7,059 bases of DNA, taken from Bacteroidales bacterium UBA1077. GTDB lineage: Bacteria > Bacteroidota > Bacteroidia > Bacteroidales > UBA932. Location: the NCBI GenBank assembly GCA_002314195.1, contig DCCQ01000137.1, positions 1 to 7,059 on the forward strand, read 5' to 3'. The notes beneath the pieces are model-generated. The model was not told the origin of the DNA. It worked only from the letters and a program-made list of their open reading frames with translations, and ran no database searches. The position numbers and the translations under genes were made by a program. Of this stretch, positions 1 to 5,391 are shown piece by piece. The stretch's first letter is position 1. Each line of letters begins with the position of its first letter.

Positions 1-1133
1 AGGCGGTCGATGACCCACTGATCGATCTCGTTGCTGAACTCGCTGAGAAGTACGTCCTCCTCTTCCTGCGCCTCATCCTTAGGAAGCTCTCTCCAGACCT
101 CGATCTCCCTTCCGACGAGCATTCCGGCGAGTTTGATGTTGCAGCCGCCGCGGCCGATTCCCTTTTTCACCTCGTCAGGCTGCATATACACCTTGATTTT
201 GTCGTTCTCCGAGTTGCCAAGGTCGATGGAAGACACCCTTGCCGGGCTGAGCGCCCTCTGGATGAGAAGCTGGGTGTTGTTTGTCCACTGGAGCACGTCG
301 ATGTTCTCGTTGCGGAGCTCGCGTACGATTCCGATGATCCTGGATCCCTTCACACCGATGCAGGCTCCGATTGGGTCGATTCTCTCATCGTAAGACTCAA
401 CCGCCACCTTGGCGCGCTCTCCAGGAACGCGGACGACCTTCTTGATGGTGATCAGACCATCGAAGATCTCCGGAACCTCATGCTCGAAAAGCTTCTCAAG
501 GAACTCGTTGGAAGTCCTTGAAAGCGTGATATAAGGAGTCGTGTTGTTCTTCATCTCGACACTTTTGATGATGGCGCGGATGGTGTCTCCCTTCTTGAAC
601 CTCTCGCCAGGGATCTGCTCCGCCTTAGGCAGATGCAACTCGTTGTTGTCTTCATCCAGAATTATGACCTCTTTCGACCAAGTCTGATAGATTTCACCGG
701 TGAATATCTCGCCGACCTTGTCTGAATATGCCTTGAAGACATTGGCCTTGTCGATGTCCATGATGCGGCCTTGAAGATTCTGCCTGATGTTCAGGATTCC
801 TCTGCGGCCGAAAGAGGCAAGGGAAAGTTTCTTGGTGTAAACATCCCCGATCTCGTAGTCGTCGTCACCGGTCTCGGCCTTGATCTGGTCGATGGTGATT
901 TGAGTGTTCGGATTCTCTACCTCTTCCACTACATCGAAGTTTTGGTAGATCTCGCAGTCTCCCTTGTCGACGTTGATGATGACGTCGAAGTTGTCAGCCG
1001 AACCATAAGTCTTTGCGATCTGGGTGAGGAACACGTCCTTGAGCACACCCATCATCACCGGTCTGTCGATGTTCTTCTCTTCCTTGAAGTCTTTGAAGGC
1101 GTCAATCAGAGTGATTTCTTCTTTCTTTTCCAT
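1..1133 (-). CDS. nusA: Transcription termination/antitermination factor NusA (3' end cut off by window)
   Basis: NusA binds RNA polymerase and nascent RNA and modulates pausing, termination and antitermination in the cytoplasm. I translated the minus strand from the ATG at 1133; the frame stays open to the left edge, giving 377 codons. Domains in order are the N-terminal RNAP-binding domain (about 1-135, with FGRRGILNIRQ at 108-118), S1 (about 139-206), KH1 (about 215-290, with GACIGVKGSRI at 256-266) and KH2 (about 291-350, with GIGRGGCNIKLA at 325-336). An acidic stretch then begins (EEED at 357-360), and the last few dozen residues are probably outside the window. KH2 has Arg where GxGKGG-type loops usually carry Lys, a conservative change. 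The gene starts 18 nt after the rimP stop, with an A/T-rich leader and no Shine-Dalgarno sequence, which suits Bacteroidota. It is probably cotranscribed with rimP; infB often follows in related operons but cannot be seen here. Confidence 0.97.
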   Translation of the reverse strand, partial: MEKKEEITLIDAFKDFKEEKNIDRPVMMGVLKDVFLTQIAKTYGSADNFDVIINVDKGDCEIYQNFDVVEEVENPNTQITIDQIKAETGDDDYEIGDVYTKKLSLASFGRRGILNIRQNLQGRIMDIDKANVFKAYSDKVGEIFTGEIYQTWSKEVIILDEDNNELHLPKAEQIPGERFKKGDTIRAIIKSVEMKNNTTPYITLSRTSNEFLEKLFEHEVPEIFDGLITIKKVVRVPGERAKVAVESYDERIDPIGACIGVKGSRIIGIVRELRNENIDVLQWTNNTQLLIQRALSPARVSSIDLGNSENDKIKVYMQPDEVKKGIGRGGCNIKLAGMLVGREIEVWRELPKDEAQEEEDVLLSEFSNEIDQWVIDR

Positions 1134-1151
1134 GTTTATATTCTTAATATC

Positions 1152-1622
1152 TTATTTCTTGAACGCAATGTGCGGTGTGACGGAGTTGATCTCTCCGAAT
1201 CCGATGCGGTCTTCATGCTCCACGAGTTCCTTTTTCTTCTTGCCCTCCACAGTCTCTTTCTGTGAATACCTCAGGCATATTCCATCCTCATCGGCCCCGG
1301 TGAGGACTCCGATGATCTTCTTTCCGCCTTTAAGCCTTGCCTCCACAGCAGAGCCTATTGCCTTCTCGTATTGCTTGAGAACCTTGAACGGCTGGTCGAG
1401 ACCTGCTGATGTGACGGTGAGGGAATAATCTTCCGCATCCTTGTCAAAGACCGCCAGAAAGGCATCGTTCACGCTGACGCAATCCTCAAGGTCCATGTCA
1501 CCTGACTCTTTCTCGATGGTGAGCACGATGTCATTGTCATTGCTGACGGTCACATCCACAATGAAGCAACCGCGAGCCTTCACAGCCTCTTCAATGCTGG
1601 ACAATATCTGTTCTTTCCGCAT
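1152..1622 (-). CDS. rimP: Ribosome maturation factor RimP
   Basis: RimP assists late assembly of the 30S ribosomal subunit in the cytoplasm. The protein has 156 residues, the usual length for the family. The N-terminal alpha/beta domain covers about residues 1-83 and includes the family signature region DAEDYSLTVTSAGLDQPF at 62-79, which corresponds to the YxLEVSSPGLDRP region of other RimPs. A C-terminal SH3-like beta barrel follows (about 84-156), with a lysine-rich loop (GKKKKE). The ATG at 1622 gives the expected N-terminus MRKEQILSSIEEAV. It is the promoter-proximal gene of a rimP-nusA unit, 18 nt upstream of nusA and divergent from lpxD. Its leader carries a terminator-like stem-loop at 1647-1675. 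The identification rests on family motifs and on synteny with nusA. Confidence 0.95.
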   Translation of the reverse strand: MRKEQILSSIEEAVKARGCFIVDVTVSNDNDIVLTIEKESGDMDLEDCVSVNDAFLAVFDKDAEDYSLTVTSAGLDQPFKVLKQYEKAIGSAVEARLKGGKKIIGVLTGADEDGICLRYSQKETVEGKKKKELVEHEDRIGFGEINSVTPHIAFKK

Positions 1623-1646
1623 AAAATCATGGTTTTACAAAACAAA

Positions 1647-1675
1647 AGATAGGAGACGCTTTCGTCCTCCTATCT
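1647..1675 (-). promoter_or_regulatory. Stem-loop with U-rich 3' flank in the rimP leader
   Basis: On the minus strand the arms AGATAGGAG (1675-1667) and CTCCTATCT (1655-1647) are perfectly complementary over 9 bp. After a one-base bulge (1666), ACG and CGT add 3 bp around the tetraloop AAAG. The strand continues TTTGTTTTG, so the shape resembles an intrinsic terminator or attenuator. It sits between the probable rimP promoter and the rimP ATG, with no gene upstream on this strand, so it cannot simply be the end of a neighbouring gene. The stem's 5' arm and bulge also spell AGGAGG. The structure is read directly from the sequence; a regulatory role is inference. Confidence 0.55.
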
Positions 1676-1687
1676 CTCACAACGATG

Positions 1688-1695
1688 CAAAGATA
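1688..1695 (-). promoter_or_regulatory. Probable -7 promoter element for rimP-nusA
   Basis: Read on the minus strand this is TATCTTTG, an exact match to the Bacteroidota primary-sigma -7 consensus TAnnTTTG. It lies 65 bp upstream of the rimP ATG. The expected -33 TTG is not present 19-21 bp further upstream; only a T-rich TTTTC sits there. The call therefore rests on the -7 element and on its position in a divergent intergenic region. A start site near 1680 would leave a leader of about 60 nt. Confidence 0.55.
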
Positions 1696-1726
1696 AGAAT
1701 ATTTTAGTGAATATGAAAATAAATTG

Positions 1727-1742
1727 CTTTCTTTGTAGAAAG
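1727..1742. repeat. Short perfect inverted repeat upstream of lpxD
   Basis: CTTTCT and AGAAAG form a perfect 6-bp inverted repeat around the 4-nt spacer TTGT, 35 bp before the lpxD ATG. It could be an operator half-site pair or chance in A/T-rich DNA. TTTCTTTG at 1728-1735 is a one-mismatch relative of TAnnTTTG, but no TTG lies at the right distance upstream, so I do not call an lpxD promoter. The rest of 1743-1777 is A/T-rich leader with a tandem AAAAATTT motif, compatible with the unstructured A-rich leaders seen in this phylum. Confidence 0.3.
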
Positions 1743-1777
1743 TTTGGAAAAATTTGAAAAATTTAACGCCATAAAAG

Positions 1778-2767
1778 ATGGAATTTACAGCTAAGCAATT
1801 GGCCCAGGTGCTCAAAGGGACCGTTGAGGGTGACCCTCAGGCAACAGTCACATCATTCGCCAAGATAGAGCATGGAAAACCGGGGCAGCTGTGTTTTTTC
1901 GCGAACCCGAAGTACGAGAAGTACGTTTATACCTGCAGGGCCAGCATCCTGCTTGTCAACAAGGATTTCGTTCCGAAAGAGGCCGTTATCTCGACCATGG
2001 TCAAGGTCGATGACGCCTACAAGTCCTTGGCCGACCTTCTGAAGTATGTCTCCACGCAAAGGCGCACGGACAAGAGGCACCGTGGGTTCCGCTCATCTTG
2101 GTTCCTTACCACAAAGTTCGGTAAAAAGGTCTATCTCGGAAGCCATTCTTATGTGGGGCACCACGCCAAGGTCGGTGACTACACCAAGATCTACGAGAAC
2201 GTCTATGTCGGTGACAACACCGTGATCGGCTCGCATTGCATCATATATCCAGGTGTCGTGATCTATCCAGGAATGGTCATTGGTGACAACGTGATCATCC
2301 ACGCCAACGCTGTCATCGGCTCCGACGGATTCGGCAACGCCCCGCTTCCTGACGGAACTTGGGAGAAGATCGAGCACATCGGCAATGTGGTCATAGGCAA
2401 CAATGTGGAAATCGGCGCCGGCACTACCATTGACAAGTCCGAGATGGAGTCCACGATTATCGGCAACGGCGTGAAGATTGACAATCTCTGCCAGATAGCC
2501 CACAATGTCCAGATCGGCGACAACACCGTGATGGCGGCCCAGTGCGGCATCGCCGGCTCGACAAAGATCGGCAAGAATTGCATTCTGGCCGGTCAGGTCG
2601 GCATCGCAGGACATTTGAATATCGCCGACAACACTACGATCGGTGCCCAGTGCGGTGTCATAGGGAATATTCGTAAGTCAGGTCAGGTGCTCCTTGGTTC
2701 TCCTGCTCTCCCTCTTAAGAACTACCTCCGCAGCTACGCTGTCTTCAAGCGTCAGGGCGAGGAATAG
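1778..2767 (+). CDS. lpxD: UDP-3-O-acylglucosamine N-acyltransferase LpxD
   Basis: LpxD transfers a 3-hydroxyacyl chain from acyl carrier protein to the 2-amino group of UDP-3-O-acyl-glucosamine, the third step of lipid A synthesis, in the cytoplasm. The protein has 329 residues (E. coli about 341). An N-terminal uridine-binding domain (about 1-95, with LCFFANPKYEKY at 38-49) is followed by a left-handed beta helix of hexapeptide repeats (about 115-300). The family landmark GSDGFGNAP lies at 181-189. The catalytic-type histidine is H242 in IAHN, equivalent to H239 of E. coli LpxD. A helical C-terminal tail follows (about 310-329). The ATG at 1778 gives a canonical start (MEFTAKQLAQVLKG) behind an A-rich leader. 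The stretch at 96-113 joining the two domains is unusually basic and aromatic for the family. lpxC follows after 95 bp that contain its own promoter. Confidence 0.95.
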   Translation: MEFTAKQLAQVLKGTVEGDPQATVTSFAKIEHGKPGQLCFFANPKYEKYVYTCRASILLVNKDFVPKEAVISTMVKVDDAYKSLADLLKYVSTQRRTDKRHRGFRSSWFLTTKFGKKVYLGSHSYVGHHAKVGDYTKIYENVYVGDNTVIGSHCIIYPGVVIYPGMVIGDNVIIHANAVIGSDGFGNAPLPDGTWEKIEHIGNVVIGNNVEIGAGTTIDKSEMESTIIGNGVKIDNLCQIAHNVQIGDNTVMAAQCGIAGSTKIGKNCILAGQVGIAGHLNIADNTTIGAQCGVIGNIRKSGQVLLGSPALPLKNYLRSYAVFKRQGEE

Positions 2768-2798
2768 CAGCCATTTGCCACGAATGACAGGGTAAGCC

Positions 2799-2810
2799 TT
2801 GAATATTCAA
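2799..2810. repeat. Perfect 12-bp palindrome on the lpxC -33 element
   Basis: TTGAATATTCAA is perfectly self-complementary and begins with the TTG of the lpxC promoter -33 element. A dimeric DNA-binding protein sitting here would block sigma contact, so this is a candidate operator. No regulator gene is visible in the window, and A/T-rich palindromes of this size do occur by chance, so the regulatory role is inference. Confidence 0.4.
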
Positions 2811-2829
2811 AATATCATTGCTATCTTTG
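2799..2829 (+). promoter_or_regulatory. Bacteroidota-type promoter for lpxC-lpxA
   Basis: A -33 TTG (2799-2801) is followed after 20 bp by the -7 element TATCTTTG (2822-2829), matching the TTG-N19-21-TAnnTTTG consensus of the Bacteroidota primary sigma factor. It sits 33 bp before the first lpxC ATG and 31 bp after the lpxD stop. The lpxC-lpxA-WbqC segment can therefore probably be transcribed independently of lpxD. The same octamer serves as the proposed rimP -7 element. The TTG is the first part of a 12-bp palindrome, annotated separately. Confidence 0.75.
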
Positions 2830-2856
2830 CAGACTGCTGTGTTTTACGCAGCCTGC
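2829..2856 (+). promoter_or_regulatory. Stem-loop just upstream of the lpxC start
   Basis: GCAG-A-CTGC (2829-2837) can pair with GCAG-C-CTGC (2848-2856), giving two 4-bp GC-rich helices separated by one A/C mismatch around a 10-nt loop. It ends 6 nt before the first lpxC ATG. Because the probable transcription start lies around 2834-2837, the outer arm may not be transcribed. The inner CTGC/GCAG helix alone is weak. The site could affect translation of lpxC or could be incidental. Confidence 0.3.
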
Positions 2857-2862
2857 AAAAGA

Positions 2863-3783
2863 ATGATTATGACTTCTAACAGACAAAGAACCCTTGCGGG
2901 TGAATATGAGTTCCATGGCAAGGGACTTCACACCGGAAGGATTTCGACTATGGTTCTCAAACCGGCTCCCGAAAACACGGGGATAGTATTCCACAGGGTG
3001 GATCTTGGCGAATCGGCTTTCGTGGAGGCCTTGGCCGAGAATGTGTCATCGACCGCCCGAAGCACGACGATTTCCAAGGGTGACGCCACTGTGGCGACAA
3101 TCGAGCATGTCATGTCGGCCCTTACCGGGATGGGAGTGGACAACGCCTTGATAGAGATCGACAATGTCGAGGTCCCGATCCTGGACGGCAGCGCCCGCTA
3201 TTATGTCGAGGCGATCGCCAAAGACGGTCTCAAGGAACAGGATGCGGAGAGAAAATATGTGACCGTTCCGGTGGAAATCGAAATCAAGGATGAAAAGACC
3301 GGATCCTATGTCAGGATAACCCCTGCTGATGCCCCGTCAATGGACATCACCGTTGATTTCGGCTCTAAGGTTCTCGGAGTTCAGACGGCTCATTGGGATG
3401 AGTCCACGGATTACGCCAAAGAGATAGGCCCATGCCGGACGTTCGTGTTTTTCCATGAGATTGAGTATCTGTTCCAGAACAATTTGGTAAAGGGTGGGGA
3501 TGTGGACAACGCCATAGTGATCGTCGAGCATCCTGTACAGCCAGAACAGGTTGAGAGGCTTTCGGAACTTTTCAACGTTCCGGATCTCGCCATCAATGAT
3601 AATGGCTATCTCAACAACCTCAAGCTCCATTTCCCGAACGAGTGCGGAAGGCACAAGCTTCTGGATCTCATCGGCGATCTGAGGCTTGTCGGAGGTTATC
3701 TTAAGGCAAAGGTGACTGCATTCAAGCCAGGCCATACAATCAACACTCGGGCGGCAGTGGCCATTCGTGAGAAATCTTGCTGA
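2863..3783 (+). CDS. lpxC: UDP-3-O-acyl-N-acetylglucosamine deacetylase LpxC (stand-alone, no FabZ domain)
   Basis: LpxC is the zinc-dependent deacetylase that catalyses the committed, second step of lipid A synthesis in the cytoplasm. The protein has 306 residues, close to the 305 of E. coli LpxC. The substrate-loop motif GKGLHTG lies at 19-25. E81 and H82 sit in TIEH and HxxxD lies at 264-268 (H264, D268); these match the E. coli catalytic Glu78 and zinc ligands His79, His238 and Asp242. H291 in KPGH matches His265. All key residues are therefore present. Two in-frame ATGs (2863 and 2869) are possible. A TTG at 2818 would lie upstream of the -7 promoter element and is rejected. In many Bacteroidota this gene encodes an LpxC-FabZ fusion of about 460 residues. 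Here it ends at REKSC, and lpxA begins 16 nt after the stop, so no dehydratase part exists at this locus. Confidence 0.95.
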   Translation: MIMTSNRQRTLAGEYEFHGKGLHTGRISTMVLKPAPENTGIVFHRVDLGESAFVEALAENVSSTARSTTISKGDATVATIEHVMSALTGMGVDNALIEIDNVEVPILDGSARYYVEAIAKDGLKEQDAERKYVTVPVEIEIKDEKTGSYVRITPADAPSMDITVDFGSKVLGVQTAHWDESTDYAKEIGPCRTFVFFHEIEYLFQNNLVKGGDVDNAIVIVEHPVQPEQVERLSELFNVPDLAINDNGYLNNLKLHFPNECGRHKLLDLIGDLRLVGGYLKAKVTAFKPGHTINTRAAVAIREKSC

Positions 3784-3799
3784 TAAAAACACTTAGAAT

Positions 3800-4612
3800 A
3801 TGAACAAAATTTCACCATTAGCGTCGGTAAGCCCTAAGGCTAAGCTAGGCGACAACATTGAAATCGGTCCGTTCGCGTTCATCGATGATGACGTGGAGAT
3901 CGGTGACGGATGCAAGATCCATCCGCATGCGATGATATATTCATACGTGAAGATGGGTAAAAACTGTCAAGTGTTTCCGGGTGCCGTCGTCGGGGCCATT
4001 CCTCAGGATCTTAAATATGAAGGTGAGGTCACCTATGTGGAGATTGGAGACAATGTCACCATCCGTGAGTGCGTGACGATCAACCGTGGCACAAAGGCCA
4101 GCGGCAAAGGTGTCACCAAGATTGGAAGCAACACCCTGCTGATGTCCTACGTCCACGTTGCCCATGACTGTGTGGTCGGCAATCATTGCATCCTTGTAAG
4201 TTTTGTCGGCATCGCCGGCGAGACCGTGGTTGACGACTGGGCTATTGTCGGAGGCGGTGCCAAGGCTCACCAGTTCTCCAAGATCGGCTGCCACGCGATG
4301 GTCGGCGGTATGTCCAAGATCAACAAGGACATTCCTCCTTACGTTCTTTGCGGACGCGATCCGATCTGCTATTCAGGTGTGAACATCGTCGGACTCCGCC
4401 GCCGCGGATTCTCATCCGATGTCATCCGCAACATCAAGGACATCTACGACACGATCTATTTCTCCGGCTACAACATCACCGATGGCTGCGCCAAGGTGGA
4501 GGCTGGATTCCCTCAGAGCGAGGAGCGTGACATGATCCTGAATTTCATCAGAAGCTCGAAGCGTGGAATCATCAGGGCAAACGACTCCCACGAGAAGGGA
4601 GAATTTGAATAG
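3800..4612 (+). CDS. lpxA: UDP-N-acetylglucosamine O-acyltransferase LpxA
   Basis: LpxA transfers a 3-hydroxyacyl group from acyl carrier protein to the 3-OH of UDP-GlcNAc, the first step of lipid A synthesis; it is a cytoplasmic homotrimer. The protein has 270 residues (E. coli 262). A left-handed beta helix of hexapeptide repeats covers about 5-185, with the family hallmark AIPQDLKYEGE at 66-76. The catalytic-type H122 is in VAHD, equivalent to His125 of E. coli. The helical C-terminal domain (about 190-255) starts GVNIVGLRRRGFS. In MVGG, G170 aligns with E. coli Gly173, the acyl-chain ruler position. A Gly there permits longer chains, so C14 or more is plausible, but this is inference. The ATG at 3800 lies 16 nt after lpxC in an A-rich gap, indicating cotranscription. 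Confidence 0.95.
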   Translation: MNKISPLASVSPKAKLGDNIEIGPFAFIDDDVEIGDGCKIHPHAMIYSYVKMGKNCQVFPGAVVGAIPQDLKYEGEVTYVEIGDNVTIRECVTINRGTKASGKGVTKIGSNTLLMSYVHVAHDCVVGNHCILVSFVGIAGETVVDDWAIVGGGAKAHQFSKIGCHAMVGGMSKINKDIPPYVLCGRDPICYSGVNIVGLRRRGFSSDVIRNIKDIYDTIYFSGYNITDGCAKVEAGFPQSEERDMILNFIRSSKRGIIRANDSHEKGEFE

Positions 4613-4616
4613 ATCT

Positions 4617-4623
4617 GAGGAGG
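4617..4623 (+). promoter_or_regulatory. Shine-Dalgarno-like GAGGAGG deciding the WbqC-family start
   Basis: GAGGAGG ends 5 nt before the GTG at 4629 and lies just after the lpxA stop. It is a textbook anti-SD match in a phylum where most genes, including all the others here, lack one. It supports GTG 4629 as the start over an upstream GTG at 4563 that would overlap lpxA by 50 bp. Its functional weight is uncertain, because Bacteroidota ribosomes are reported to sequester the anti-SD. Confidence 0.5.
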
Positions 4624-4628
4624 CGGCC

Positions 4629-5306
4629 GTGCTGCTGAGCGTGGCTTGGTTTCCGCCGATCAGCTATTTCGCATTGATGGCTAAAGACTTCATCTTGTCT
4701 GGGGACAGGGTGAAGCCTTCTGTCGTTTACCTTGAGGCCTGCGAGCATTATCAGAAACAGTCCTGGCGGAATCGTTTCCGCTACTATGCCGCCGACGGCC
4801 CTCAAAGCCTGAACTTTCCGATTGTCCATGAGAGCGGCACCCACGAACTTCCGATCACAGAAATCAAGGTGGATTACTCGACCCCGTGGCTGATCCGCAC
4901 CGAGCGGGCGATCGCCTCAGCCTACGAATCTTCCGCCTATTTTGAATATTACAAGGACGAACTCTTCGCCATTCTGGATTCGCGGCCGGAGACGTTGTTC
5001 GACCTTGATTTTCAACTGATCAAGTTCTTCCTCCGGAAGACCGGCATCTCGGTGGACCTGAGGAAGACCGATGAATATATCCCCGTCCGCTCCCGTGAAA
5101 TACCTGTGGATACCGGCAGGTACGGGATGGATTACCGTGAACTGATCCATCCGAAACGCCCGGACAGAATCCTTAAAAATCTGAATCTGGAAAAACCGTA
5201 CTTTCAGGTCTTTGCCCGAAAATACGGTTTCGTTCCGAATCTTTCCATCATGGATCTTCTCTTCAATGAAGGTCCCGACTCAATCTCCTATCTTAAAAAC
5301 TTGTAG
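4629..5306 (+). CDS. WbqC-like family protein
   Basis: This belongs to the WbqC-like family, whose reaction is not firmly established; members occur in polysaccharide loci and near envelope genes. Starting at GTG 4629 it has 225 residues. The family's usual opening is seen as LLSVAWFPPISYFALM at 2-17. Further landmarks are the conserved EHYQKQSWRNRFR (39-51), STPWLIRTERAIASAY (84-99) and a C-terminal FARKYGFVPNLSIMDLLFNEGP (195-216). There is no signal peptide or membrane segment, so a cytoplasmic protein is expected. The start fits family alignments from memory and follows a GAGGAGG. Upstream in-frame GTG 4563 and TTG 4605 would add a low-complexity, non-conserved extension. It begins 16 nt after the lpxA stop and so probably shares its transcript, which suggests a link to lipid A or surface glycan synthesis (inference). 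Confidence 0.82.
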   Translation: MLLSVAWFPPISYFALMAKDFILSGDRVKPSVVYLEACEHYQKQSWRNRFRYYAADGPQSLNFPIVHESGTHELPITEIKVDYSTPWLIRTERAIASAYESSAYFEYYKDELFAILDSRPETLFDLDFQLIKFFLRKTGISVDLRKTDEYIPVRSREIPVDTGRYGMDYRELIHPKRPDRILKNLNLEKPYFQVFARKYGFVPNLSIMDLLFNEGPDSISYLKNL

Positions 5307-5313
5307 ACTCCCT

Positions 5314-5374
5314 CGGTCGGTGAGCTTGTCGAAGTGCCGAACTTGTCGGTCGCTGAGCCTGTCGAAGCGCCGAA
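5314..5374. repeat. Two direct copies of a 28-bp intergenic repeat
   Basis: Copy 1 (5314-5341) and copy 2 (5347-5374) match at 25 of 28 positions, with a 33-bp period and the 5-bp spacer CTTGT. The shared core is TGAGCyTGTCGAAGyGCCGAA. In copy 2, GGTCGCT and AGCGCC can pair around an 11-nt loop with one bulged T; copy 1 pairs less well. The pair fills most of the 85-bp gap between two convergent genes. I recall the core (CTTCGACAGGCTCA on the other strand) as a frequent intergenic repeat in several bacterial phyla, but cannot verify this here. Possible roles are a REP-like element or a bidirectional transcription end. There is no T-run typical of an intrinsic terminator. Confidence 0.75.
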
Positions 5375-5391
5375 ATGTCCCGAAACCAAGT

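Noticed and set aside
771..1265. Plus-strand open frames opposite nusA and rimP, including one at 31-393
   Set aside because: Both minus-strand genes are unmistakable by motif and synteny; the plus-strand frames are low-complexity Leu/Ser/Val shadows.
1632..1643. GTTTT-AC-AAAAC inverted repeat near the rimP start
   Set aside because: It is weak, A/T-only apart from the ends, has a 2-nt loop, and is expected by chance in this A/T-rich leader.
2093..2614. Minus-strand open frame (173 codons) opposite lpxD
   Set aside because: Its repetitive Asp/Val/His-rich product mirrors the hexapeptide repeats of lpxD read backwards; there is no promoter and no family resemblance.
2818..2862. TTG at 2818 as an upstream start for lpxC
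   Set aside because: It would place the start before the -7 promoter element, adds 15 residues with no family match, and the ATGs at 2863/2869 fit the known LpxC N-terminus.
4563..4628. GTG at 4563 as the start of the WbqC-family gene, overlapping lpxA
   Set aside because: The extra 22 residues are non-conserved, while GTG 4629 has a well-placed GAGGAGG and gives the usual family N-terminus.
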